DNA of 8,388 nt from JBBIND01 sp037444075 (GCA_037444075.1 JBBIND010000102.1:1-8388), one strand, 5' to 3'. Shown: positions 1 to 6,726, counted from the first letter of the stretch. Translations and numbers: made by a program. The notes: generated by a model from the sequence alone, not told the origin.

Positions 1-1
1 G

Positions 2-718
2 CTGCTCATCCTCGTCGCGCCGTTGGCGGTGATAACCCTTCCGGAGGCAGCGCTGGAGCGCTACCGCGCCACCTTCAAGTCCGCCTCCACCGCCGTCACG
101 ATGGGGGAATTATCCGCTATCGAATCGCAGGAAGGCCGGGCCCTCGTTTTTTGGGAAAGCGTGAAATTCACACTCGAGAATCCGCTCTTTGGCGTCGGGC
201 CGGGCGTGTTTACCGCGGCGGCGGCTGAGGATGCCATGCGGCGCGGCGAACGCCCCCGATGGAAGGCGTCCCACAACACCTACACCCAGGTGTCCAGCGA
301 AATGGGAGTGCCAGGCTTTCTTTTCTACGCAGGTATGCTGATCTCTACCGTGCTGGGAGCCTTGCGCGTGTTCCGGGCCGGCGGCCGAGTGGCACGGCTG
401 GCGAAGCTGCGCCCTTTCAGCCTGTGCCTGTTGCTGAGCCTGTTGGCTTTCTGCGTGAACGCGACTTTCTCGAGTAGTGCTTACCTGCCGTACTTGCCTT
501 ACCTGGCGGCGGCGGTGGTAATCCTGCTAGGCGTCGCCACCGTCCGCGAACAACAGCCGGTGGAACCTCAACCCTTGGCGCCCACCCCGCAACCGGCCAA
601 GGAGCCGGCGTTGCCAGCCGGCTCAACTTCGTGGAGCGAGGCGCGGCGGCGGGTCTGGCAGCGTCCGCTGGCCGGGCGCCGCCCCCGTCAGTCCCAATCG
701 CACAACGATTCCACGTAA
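2..718 (+). CDS. O-antigen ligase/polymerase (Wzy_C-type) membrane protein, 3' part only
   Basis: This open frame enters from the left edge (readable from base 2) and stops with TAA at 716-718, so only the C-terminal 238 residues are seen and the TTG at 23 is internal. The protein is inner-membrane: the visible part starts in the end of one hydrophobic segment, followed by a periplasmic-type loop. That loop carries the family hallmarks NPLFGVGPGVF (bases 179-211) and SHNTYTQVSSEMGVPG (bases 269-316), with the conserved His. Hydrophobic segments follow near FLFYAGMLISTVLGAL, FSLCLLLSLLAFCV and YLAAAVVILLGVATV, and then a Pro- and Arg-rich cytosolic-looking tail of about 60 residues. Known family role: O-antigen ligases and polymerases of this superfamily join undecaprenyl-linked glycans to lipid A core or to each other at the periplasmic face. 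Whether this one is a ligase (WaaL) or a polymerase (Wzy) cannot be told. Its 3' end overlaps the convergent kinase/uridylyltransferase gene by 31 bp. Confidence 0.8.
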   Translation: MLILVAPLAVITLPEAALERYRATFKSASTAVTMGELSAIESQEGRALVFWESVKFTLENPLFGVGPGVFTAAAAEDAMRRGERPRWKASHNTYTQVSSEMGVPGFLFYAGMLISTVLGALRVFRAGGRVARLAKLRPFSLCLLLSLLAFCVNATFSSSAYLPYLPYLAAAVVILLGVATVREQQPVEPQPLAPTPQPAKEPALPAGSTSWSEARRRVWQRPLAGRRPRQSQSHNDST

Positions 719-3700
719 GCGGCCGACCCATCCCGCAGCCAGCCATCCAGTTGGGAAGGCTCTTTAAGCTGCGCTCCACGCACGCGCGGCACCACCACGA
801 AGCCGCACCCCAGGCCGGGCAGCGCTGTCATGTCTCCCCAGAGCTTCTCAAACTGCGCTACCGGGAAGATGTCCTCCTGCCCCTTCCCCCAACGTTTCTT
901 GACGTCCTTCAGGGTGATGTAGGTGGGCATGCGCGCGGCCAGTTGGCGCACGGCTTCCGCCACCATCCGGGTGTCGCCGAGCTGCTGGCGCGTCAGGCCG
1001 AAAGCACCCAGCAACTGGTCCACGTCCACCCACATGGTGTTCGAGTTGTAGTAGGAGAGGTCAAACTCGACCTCCTCGTGAGGCAAAGCCAGGCCTTCCA
1101 CCAGCCGCACGTGTCCATCCACGCGCGCCAGGCCGCCGCCGCGGTCCTCCAGGCAGCGCGGGATGACTTCCACGGTCAGCGCCGCTCCCCGCTCGATATG
1201 CAGGCCCAACAGCGCCGCGGACACGTCCGCGCCAAGCGTGTCAATGTTGTGAACCATCAGATGCTTCAGCCCGGGACGCTCCGCCAGCAGGGCTGCCAGC
1301 ACGCCGTTCCGCAGCAGGTTGGGCACTTCATACCAATGCCCTACCGGGTGCAGGCACTGTAAGGGCAGATTGTCCGTATAGTCGCTGGCCTCGCCGGCGC
1401 GCCTCGCCCAGGCGATCAACGCCCCCCGCAGGCTGTCACGGACTTTCTGCGCCTGCTCATCCAGCAACTGTTGCGGCATCTCCTCCCAGGCGAATTGCAG
1501 GTCACGCACCATGGGGATGAGCCGCAACCCCACGCTCCGCCCCGGCGACAGGTGCAGCGGACCCTGGTAACCGTAGCGTTCGCACCGGTCCAGGTGCGCC
1601 TCAATGGCCGGCTGCGTGAGGTAACTGGTGGTCACCACGTGCGGCAGCCAGCAGCCGCTCTGCCGGCTCACGCGGCGGCTCTTGGCTAGATGCACTTCGA
1701 TGAAATCGCGGTGCCGCCCGCCCAGCCGGGCAAACGGGTTCAGCGCTTTCACCACGCCGGCGCCGCGCGTCCAGCGGCTGCCCACGCCGCCCGCCAGCGA
1801 CACCACGGCCACCGCGCCGGATTCCAGCGCTTCCCTGCCCCGCCGGGTCCAGCTCTCCGGCAGTTCGCCGGTGGCGTCCACCACGTCCCGCTGCGCAACG
1901 TCCTCAATGCGCGTGCTGGCGGCCAGCCGGTTCTGCGCCAAGCCGATGAGCCCGGAGCGCAACTCGGACCGGATGGCTTCATGCTGCACGGGGTCAAACC
2001 CGTGGGCCGCGAGCACCTCGCGAAGCTGCTGGGACGGTTCCCCGTCCTGCTTCTCGCCGCGCGGCAGCAGGCGCTCAAACAGTTGCCCGATCAGCCCGCT
2101 GAATTCCGGATTATCCCGGCAGGCGGCAGCAAACCCGTCCAACTCGCCGCGCCGCGTCCGCGATAGCTGCCGCGGATCGGTCCGCAGCATGGCCGGCACG
2201 CTGAGAACGTAATAACCCGGCGGCATCAACGCCTCGGACCCCGTGTTCAGTTCCGCCCAGCTGCCCCGGCGGTTGACCCCGAACTCATACACCACCGGAT
2301 CCATGGCGAACGGCACGGCCTTCTCCAGGCGCCGCTTGGTTTCGCCCATGATGGTTTGCAGGCGCTCCTGCGCCGAAGACTTACGCACGGGATCGAAGAC
2401 AAATCCCATGCCCCCCCCGGCCATCCCGCCCAGCATCCAGAATCCCCAGAAATCCTCCCCGTACTCGCGGCTGACCTGCTCCACCAGGCTGTGCGTGTAG
2501 AGGTTCCCGGCCCAGGGGATGATGGTCTGCACCGGGCCGAAGAAATTCCTCTGCGTGGCCCCGCCCACCGCGCGCACGTCACCCGCCTTCAGGTGGCCCA
2601 GGATTTCATCCAGCAAAGCGATGGCCTGCCGGCGCCCCTCCCACTCCGCTTCGCAGCGCAGCAGGTATTTCTCGGTCACCATTTCGAGGATCGGCCCCAC
2701 GTCCTGCGCCATGCCGCCATGCACCAGCACCAGGCTTTCCTGGAGGCGTTCGAGCACGCCGTCGGCCAACTCCCCGGAACCCAGCAGCCGGTGACGCGGC
2801 AGCAAGCACCCGCGGCTGATGCCGTACTCCGGATCTCCCTCCGCCGCCCGTACTCCCTGGATGAGCTTGATGCCCGGCCACAGCCCCCCGGAATCCTGCC
2901 AGCCTCCGCCTGAGCCGCCCAGCCACTCGCCGAGAATGGCCCGCGCCGCAATCAGGCGGCGGTCGTCTTCCTCCAACTCCCCCGTCAGAGCGCGCACCTG
3001 CCGGGTGGCCCGCATGCAAACCGCGATCAAACACGCCAGCAGGCTCGTGCTCACCGCCAGCCGGGAACCTTTGGGGATCCCGTTCACCCGGCTGACAATT
3101 TCAATCCCGTGCCCCGCACGGCCCGTAAGCCGCGCCAACAGCGCTTCCAGCCGTTGACCGGACCCTTCCAGCGCCGGAGGCATCAGGCCGGAGGCGATCA
3201 CCGCCGCCTTCAGCAAGCCCAGGTAATCCTTGGCGAAATCGAACACCTCATCGAGCGAGGTGATCTCCGCCGAGGCTTCCAGGTCCACGCTCGCCAGCCG
3301 CAACACCGGCTCATCGATCACGCGCAGAAAGGCCTCCACCGGCGGCTTCGGCGACGGTGCGCTCCCGGCGGAACGCACGCTCAGATCGATGGAGACATTC
3401 ACCACCCGGGCCCCTTCCGGGAAGTCCATCCCCAGGAAGAAGATATCGCTCCAGCCGCTGTGGCTGAGGTCCATGCGCACCGGGGTGGCCTCGTGCAGAA
3501 TCGGGAAAGCTCCATCGGCGCCGCCGCAGCGCTCCAACAACTCGGGGCGCAATCGCAACGGGTAATCGTCCGGATGCCCCACCCGGAACATCCATTGGTT
3601 GCCGCGCACGGAGCGGACGCTCCGCCTTACCTGATCGGCCAGCGTCTGAAACCCCAGCCGCTGGTAGGCCATCGCCAGAGCGCTCGACAGGGACCCATCC

Positions 3701-4023
3701 AGACCGCGGGCCCGCTGCTCGGCCAGCAGCAGTTCGACGGCTTCCTCAAAACGGCGCCACAGGAGGTGCTCGTAACTTGCAAACGGCATGCGGCCGCTCC
3801 ACCCCACCCCGGGCTTGAACGGTATGTGGAAACGGTGAATGGCGTAAAGAAAGAACAGCGCCCGCACGCGCTCGTACAGGTTGCCGCTCGCCCGCCGGAA
3901 CTTCTCCAGGGCTTCGCATTCGCGCTGCAAAGCCTCCGCCGTGGCTGTCCGGCAGAAGGCATCCAGCGACCGGTCACGCAGGCCGGCATCGCCAGCGGTC
4001 AGAATGGCCACCAGTTCGCTCAA
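688..4023 (-). CDS. Bifunctional GHMP sugar kinase / UDPGP-family uridylyltransferase fusion (1111 aa)
   Basis: Predicted cytosolic two-domain enzyme that phosphorylates a free sugar at C1 and then transfers UMP to give a UDP-sugar; the sugar is unknown. Residues 1-175 form an unassigned helical region. Residues about 178-550 look like the fucokinase branch of GHMP kinases: PVRMDLSHSGWSD (181-193), the phosphate-loop region GIPKGSRLAVSTS (315-327), GGGWQDSGGLWPGIKLI (372-388), and the Gly-rich GGMAGGGMGFVFD (532-544). After a helical linker, residues about 735-1080 look like UDP-glucose/UDP-sugar pyrophosphorylase: SLAGGVGSRW (742-751), K759 in VVKALNPF, VHNIDTLGA (924-932) with a likely metal-binding Asp, GGGLARVDG (962-970), and YYNSNTMWV (991-999). 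The start is TTG at 4023, chosen for an AGGAGG 5 nt upstream. The stop codon of the upstream GalU-like gene lies 10 nt before, so the two are probably translationally coupled. Bacteroides FKP has the opposite domain order. The kinase loop lacks the usual GLGTSS. Confidence 0.82.
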   Translation of the reverse strand: MSELVAILTAGDAGLRDRSLDAFCRTATAEALQRECEALEKFRRASGNLYERVRALFFLYAIHRFHIPFKPGVGWSGRMPFASYEHLLWRRFEEAVELLLAEQRARGLDGSLSSALAMAYQRLGFQTLADQVRRSVRSVRGNQWMFRVGHPDDYPLRLRPELLERCGGADGAFPILHEATPVRMDLSHSGWSDIFFLGMDFPEGARVVNVSIDLSVRSAGSAPSPKPPVEAFLRVIDEPVLRLASVDLEASAEITSLDEVFDFAKDYLGLLKAAVIASGLMPPALEGSGQRLEALLARLTGRAGHGIEIVSRVNGIPKGSRLAVSTSLLACLIAVCMRATRQVRALTGELEEDDRRLIAARAILGEWLGGSGGGWQDSGGLWPGIKLIQGVRAAEGDPEYGISRGCLLPRHRLLGSGELADGVLERLQESLVLVHGGMAQDVGPILEMVTEKYLLRCEAEWEGRRQAIALLDEILGHLKAGDVRAVGGATQRNFFGPVQTIIPWAGNLYTHSLVEQVSREYGEDFWGFWMLGGMAGGGMGFVFDPVRKSSAQERLQTIMGETKRRLEKAVPFAMDPVVYEFGVNRRGSWAELNTGSEALMPPGYYVLSVPAMLRTDPRQLSRTRRGELDGFAAACRDNPEFSGLIGQLFERLLPRGEKQDGEPSQQLREVLAAHGFDPVQHEAIRSELRSGLIGLAQNRLAASTRIEDVAQRDVVDATGELPESWTRRGREALESGAVAVVSLAGGVGSRWTRGAGVVKALNPFARLGGRHRDFIEVHLAKSRRVSRQSGCWLPHVVTTSYLTQPAIEAHLDRCERYGYQGPLHLSPGRSVGLRLIPMVRDLQFAWEEMPQQLLDEQAQKVRDSLRGALIAWARRAGEASDYTDNLPLQCLHPVGHWYEVPNLLRNGVLAALLAERPGLKHLMVHNIDTLGADVSAALLGLHIERGAALTVEVIPRCLEDRGGGLARVDGHVRLVEGLALPHEEVEFDLSYYNSNTMWVDVDQLLGAFGLTRQQLGDTRMVAEAVRQLAARMPTYITLKDVKKRWGKGQEDIFPVAQFEKLWGDMTALPGLGCGFVVVPRVRGAQLKEPSQLDGWLRDGSAAYVESLCDWD

Positions 4024-4028
4024 TGCAC

Positions 4029-4034
4029 CCTCCT
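4029..4034 (-). promoter_or_regulatory. Shine-Dalgarno AGGAGG deciding a TTG start
   Basis: Read on the minus strand, AGGAGG sits 5 nt before the TTG at 4023 and overlaps the TAG stop codon (4033-4035) of the upstream gene. This supports TTG as the start of the kinase/uridylyltransferase and suggests termination-reinitiation coupling. A nearby GTG is in a frame that meets TGA at once. Confidence 0.6.
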
Positions 4035-4887
4035 AGCCGTTCTCGCGGTCCATTTCGCGCGCCACCAGCAGGCGCATTAACTGAGCCAGCACCTGCTGCC
4101 GGTCCGCGCCGCTCAGCGCCAGCGCCAGTTGCCCCACCAGCAGCCCGTAGCGCACCCCCAGGTCGTAGCGCCGTCCGGCCTGCTTCATCGCCAGATACTG
4201 TTCGCGCTGCGCCAACTCTCCCAGCGCCTCCGACAGCGCCGCCCCCGGACCGCGCGCCTCCAGCAGTTCGCCCAGGATCTCCACCAGCGCCGGCGTAAAC
4301 ACGTGCAGCCCGAAGAAGCACAAATAGTAGCCGCTGCGCAGCCCGGCCACGATCAGGCGCTGTTCCGCCTCGGTGGGGGTCGGTTTTTCGATCACCGTCT
4401 CAATGCGGTACAGGTCCTTGTGTTCGCCCTGCGGGCGCCCCGCCACGGCTCCGAAACGGCTCAGAGAACTTTCGTGCGTCGGTTGCACGCCCGAAACCGA
4501 GCAGTTTTCGGCCTCGGCCATTTCCACCAGGTGCTCGGCGCAACCCTTGCCCACCCCGCTCACGTAGATGTGGTCCCCCACCAGATGGAGAAAGGGTTCC
4601 CGCCCGGTGAAATCCCGCGAACAGTAGAGGGCATGCCCGTAACCCAGCGGCTCAGGCTGAGGCAGAAAATGGACCCGCCCGGCGTGAACTCCCGCCGCCT
4701 GCGCATAAGCATCCGCGTCGCGCGGGCTCGCCACCACGCCGATTTCCTCAATCCGGGCGCGGAGAGCCTCCTCGATCAGAATCTGCAGGACGGACTTCTC
4801 TTCCCCGTCCCGGTCAATCAGTGTCTGTAGCGGCAAGGCGCGTTGCCGCGCCCCACCCGCCGTGATTACCGCTTTACGCACGCGCAT
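4033..4887 (-). CDS. GalU-like nucleotidyltransferase with divergent signature loop
   Basis: A 284-residue protein of the nucleotidyl-transferase (GalU/UTP-glucose-1-phosphate uridylyltransferase) fold; GalU proteins are usually about 280-300 aa. Recognisable parts are KAVITAGG (5-12), LPQPEPLGYGHALYCSRDF (75-93), the metal-site-like FLHLVGDHIYV (99-109, D105), VIEKPTPTEA (165-174), GYYLCFFGLHVFTPALVEIL (186-205) and YDLGVRYGLLVG (241-252). The nucleotide-binding loop is unusual: where GalU has GLGTRMLPATK this has GARQRALPLQT, and the following PKEMLP element is absent. ATG at 4887 was preferred to GTG at 4917 because a strong AGGAGGAGGGG ends 6 nt before it and homology-like sequence begins at once. 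It is the first gene of a two-gene operon with the kinase/uridylyltransferase. It may be a working enzyme of altered specificity or a non-catalytic partner; the sequence cannot decide. Confidence 0.72.
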   Translation of the reverse strand: MRVRKAVITAGGARQRALPLQTLIDRDGEEKSVLQILIEEALRARIEEIGVVASPRDADAYAQAAGVHAGRVHFLPQPEPLGYGHALYCSRDFTGREPFLHLVGDHIYVSGVGKGCAEHLVEMAEAENCSVSGVQPTHESSLSRFGAVAGRPQGEHKDLYRIETVIEKPTPTEAEQRLIVAGLRSGYYLCFFGLHVFTPALVEILGELLEARGPGAALSEALGELAQREQYLAMKQAGRRYDLGVRYGLLVGQLALALSGADRQQVLAQLMRLLVAREMDRENG

Positions 4888-4893
4888 GCGGGT

Positions 4894-4904
4894 CCCCTCC
4901 TCCT
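4894..4904 (-). promoter_or_regulatory. Shine-Dalgarno of the GalU-like gene
   Basis: On the minus strand AGGAGGAGGGG lies 6 nt before ATG at 4887. It decides the start against the upstream in-frame GTG at 4917, which would place this purine run inside the coding region. Confidence 0.6.
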
Positions 4905-4941
4905 TCAATCGTGCCACCCGAACAGCGGCTCCCGCGGGTTG

Positions 4942-4966
4942 GCGTGGCGTCGCTCGCCGGCCACGC
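4942..4966. other. Inverted repeat downstream of the partition-like operon
   Basis: GCGTGGC (4942-4948) and GCCACGC (4960-4966) are perfect 7-bp inverted arms with an 11-nt loop, in the gap between the RHH gene and the GalU-like gene. It could be a hairpin ending minus-strand transcripts of the parA operon, but no run of T follows on that strand, so it is not a standard intrinsic terminator. Confidence 0.3.
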
Positions 4967-5003
4967 TTCCTTGCGGAACGCCTCGCGTGTTTGGATCACA
5001 CCA

Positions 5004-5083
5004 TGCCTCTATACCGTTATGCCTGTATAACTGTATGCCTTTATGCCTTCATGGAGGCCCTGCGTCATGCCTCTATGCCTCCA
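5004..5083. repeat. Octamer array 1 (10 phased 8-bp units)
   Basis: The 80 bp divide exactly into ten unspaced 8-bp units. The clear ones are TGCCTCTA (5004 and 5068), TACCGTTA (5012), TGCCTGTA (5020), TGCCTTTA (5036), TGCCTTCA (5044) and TGCCTCCA (5076). TAACTGTA (5028) fits better as an inverted unit. The two units at 5052-5067 are degenerate but keep the phase. The consensus is T-R-C-C-K-Y-T-A. The array ends 1 nt from the stop codon (5085-5087) of the RHH gene and lies upstream of the GalU-like gene. No convincing promoter for that gene was found in it; TATACA and TATAGA boxes occur on the minus strand but lack good -35 partners. A candidate protein-binding array or centromere, inferred from its partition-gene neighbours. 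Confidence 0.75.
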
Positions 5084-5084
5084 C

Positions 5085-5561
5085 TCACTCACGCGACCGC
5101 AGCAACTGCGCGATGGCTTCCTGAAAGGCGTTCTTCAGCGCCACCGGCAAGGCGGCCGCCGTCGGACTGCCCCACCGGCCGCGTGGTTGCACGCCGCTCA
5201 GGTCGAGCTGCGTGCGCGCCTCCCAGACGCATAGCACGAGCGCGTGAAACAACTCCGAGGCGCGGATGTCTTTTTCCAGGCTGTAGGCTCGGGCCTGAAT
5301 CACCAGTTCCTCCACCATCCGCAGCGTTTCCGGCGTCAGGTTGATCTGTTTGCGCGGCACGGTGCCGGAGCGCCACGCCGTGCGTTCCGGCGCGGGCGGT
5401 GGCGGTTCCGGCGGCGCCGGCTGCACGGGAGCGGCGGGCTCGGGCGGCTGGGGTGGGGCAGGGGCGGCCATTTCCTCGTCGATGTAGTCACCCGGCTGCA
5501 CGGGAGCGTCCGGCAGGCTGATGCCGAAACCCTCCGGCAGGCCTCGTTCCTTTTTGGCCAT
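5085..5561 (-). CDS. Ribbon-helix-helix-like DNA-binding protein, putative centromere-binding partner of ParA
   Basis: A 158-residue protein starting 1 nt after the ParA stop codon, with AAGGAG 6 nt before its ATG inside the end of parA, so the two are almost certainly co-translated. Residues 1-30 are polar. Residues 33-58 are a Pro/Ala-rich, probably disordered stretch. Residues 70-115 fit a ribbon-helix-helix pattern: a basic beta-strand-like RKQINLT (70-76), helix A from PETLRMVEELVIQA (77-90), a turn, and helix B RASELFHALVLCVWEA (100-115). A final amphipathic helix is near 138-155. Small RHH proteins with flexible N termini (ParG, omega) are the usual partners of small ParA ATPases in type Ib partition, where they bind short tandem repeats and repress the operon. 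That role is inferred from the fold-like pattern and the setting. I do not recognise a named family. Confidence 0.62.
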   Translation of the reverse strand: MAKKERGLPEGFGISLPDAPVQPGDYIDEEMAAPAPPQPPEPAAPVQPAPPEPPPPAPERTAWRSGTVPRKQINLTPETLRMVEELVIQARAYSLEKDIRASELFHALVLCVWEARTQLDLSGVQPRGRWGSPTAAALPVALKNAFQEAIAQLLRSRE

Positions 5562-5562
5562 C

Positions 5563-6471
5563 TCAGTCTCCTTCCGCCGTCACGGCTGTCTGTTCGGCCG
5601 GCATTTCACCCAGCCGCGCCAGCACCTCGAGCGCCACCGCCCGGAACTGCGCCGCGGGCTGCTGTCCGGCGGCGTGCTCGAAGATGGTGCGCCCGTAGAC
5701 GGTCGCCTCGCGGTGTTTGACGCTGCGGTGGATGGCGGTTTTGAAGATCAGCGACTCGCCGAAGGTGCGCGCCAGCATCTTCTGTATGTCGCTGTCGAGC
5801 TTGGCGGTGGCGTCGTAGTTGCCTAAGAGCACGCCCAGCAGCCGCAGCTCCGGATTGAAGCGCTTTTGGACCTTCTCGACGGTGCGCATCAGCGTTTCCA
5901 CTCCCTTCAAGTCGTAGCCGGAAGGGAAAATAGGCATGATGAACCAATCGGCGGCGATCAGGGCGGTGGTCATCAGGAAGCCCAGATCGGGCGGGGTGTC
6001 AATAAGCACGAAGTCCCGCGTGGCGCGCAGAGACTCCAGCGAGTGCTTCAAGCGGTTCCGGTGTTCGTTCTTGAAATCGTCGGCGTCGAGTTCGGAGGAA
6101 TCCTCCGCCGCCAGGCTGGATTGCAGCTGCGCCTCCAGCCGGTGCGGCACCGACATCAACCCGCGATGTCCCGGCACCAGCTTCAGCCGTCCCTCGAAGC
6201 GCTCGCCGAAGTCGATTTCCACTTCCTCGGCCGGCTTCTTGGCCAGGTAGATATCGGCTACCGTGAACCGCCCGGCGCGCGCCAGGTCATCGCGGTCGAT
6301 GCCGAAGCTGTCGGTGGCGTTGCATTGCGGGTCGGCATCCACCAGACAGGTCAGGCGCCCCTCCATCGCCAGCGCCGCCGCCAGGCTCACGGCGCTCGTG
6401 GTTTTGCCGCAGCCACCCTTCTGGTTAGCCAGGGTGATGATCGTGCCTCGCTGATTGCCTGCCATGCTCAA
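5563..6471 (-). CDS. parA: ParA/Soj-type partition ATPase
   Basis: A 302-residue MinD/ParA-superfamily ATPase, which in known systems moves plasmids or chromosome regions by ATP-dependent nucleoid binding with a DNA-bound partner. The deviant Walker A is KGGCGKTT (18-25) with the signature Lys at 18. The A' motif is VDADPQCNATDS (44-55), and Walker B is DFVLIDTPPDLG (153-164). It lacks the N-terminal HTH of type Ia ParA, and its length fits type Ib/Soj. The start is TTG at 6471, because GGAGG lies 6 nt upstream; ATG at 6465 is only two codons further in but 12 nt from GGAGG, and is the alternative. It is first in an operon with the RHH gene. Its promoter overlaps octamer array 2, which suggests repression by a repeat-binding protein. 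An orphan chromosomal ParA acting on another cargo is possible. Confidence 0.88.
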   Translation of the reverse strand: MSMAGNQRGTIITLANQKGGCGKTTSAVSLAAALAMEGRLTCLVDADPQCNATDSFGIDRDDLARAGRFTVADIYLAKKPAEEVEIDFGERFEGRLKLVPGHRGLMSVPHRLEAQLQSSLAAEDSSELDADDFKNEHRNRLKHSLESLRATRDFVLIDTPPDLGFLMTTALIAADWFIMPIFPSGYDLKGVETLMRTVEKVQKRFNPELRLLGVLLGNYDATAKLDSDIQKMLARTFGESLIFKTAIHRSVKHREATVYGRTIFEHAAGQQPAAQFRAVALEVLARLGEMPAEQTAVTAEGD

Positions 6472-6514
6472 CGCGCGCCTCCACAGGTCGTGTATGGGAA
6501 TCGGTGTTGTTTCA

Positions 6515-6561
6515 TGCCTCTACTCCGTCTGACAGTATAGCGGTATGCCTCTATAATGGCA
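6515..6561. repeat. Octamer array 2 over the parA promoter
   Basis: Two perfect TGCCTCTA units (6515 and 6546) flank units that fit the consensus when read inverted: TGACAGTA (6530-6537) and TAGCGGTA (6538-6545). A further inverted unit, TAATGGCA, is at 6554-6561. One unit near 6523-6529 is 7 bp, so the phase slips by one base. Direct and inverted copies are joined without spacers. The array covers the -10 box and spacer of the predicted minus-strand promoter and touches its -35 box. Confidence 0.65.
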
Positions 6562-6562
6562 A
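6534..6562 (-). promoter_or_regulatory. Sigma70-type promoter of the parA operon
   Basis: On the minus strand, TTGCCA (6557-6562, 5 of 6 to TTGACA) is followed after exactly 17 bp by TATACT (6534-6539, 5 of 6 to TATAAT). Transcription would begin near 6527, about 55 bp before the parA start. The promoter lies inside octamer array 2, so binding to the octamers would block RNA polymerase. A perfect 10-bp palindrome TCTCATGAGA (6565-6574) sits just upstream of the -35 box and could be another operator. Confidence 0.6.
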
Positions 6563-6654
6563 TCTCTCATGAGACTTGCATACTGCTGAGAAATCAGAGC
6601 TTATACGGAAGCCCAGGGGGAAGTCTGATTGCATAAATGGCTCTGCGCTTTCTT

Positions 6655-6726
6655 GGCCTCTATGCCGCTATACCTCTTAAACGGTATACCGTTCTACTGT
6701 TATGCCGTTGTACCGCTATGCCTCTA
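6655..6726. repeat. Octamer array 3 (9 phased 8-bp units)
   Basis: The 72 bp divide exactly into nine unspaced units, including TGCCGCTA (6663), TACCGTTC (6687), TACTGTTA (6695), TGCCGTTG (6703), TACCGCTA (6711) and TGCCTCTA (6719). AAACGGTA (6679) is an inverted unit; with the next one it makes the perfect 14-bp palindrome AACGGTATACCGTT (6680-6693). The last unit supplies the TAG stop codon of the HTH gene (6724-6726). Between arrays 2 and 3, bases 6562-6654 hold the 7-bp inverted pair AATCAGA (6592-6598) / TCTGATT (6624-6630) and no gene. Confidence 0.75.

Noticed and set aside
3109..4080. Long + strand frame (323 codons) opposite the kinase gene
   Set aside because: It is the antisense shadow of a strongly supported coding region; its composition (many Gln, His, Arg, Pro) is typical of GC-rich antisense frames and it shows no family motif.
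4129..4830. + strand frame of 233 codons opposite the GalU-like gene
   Set aside because: Antisense shadow with no motif, rich in Gln, Arg and His; the minus strand carries the nucleotidyltransferase motifs.
5004..5083. CRISPR array
   Set aside because: Units are only 8 bp and contiguous, with no spacers, and no cas genes are present.
5866..6540. + strand frame of 224 codons opposite parA
   Set aside because: The minus strand has clear Walker motifs; this frame has none and runs into octamer array 2.
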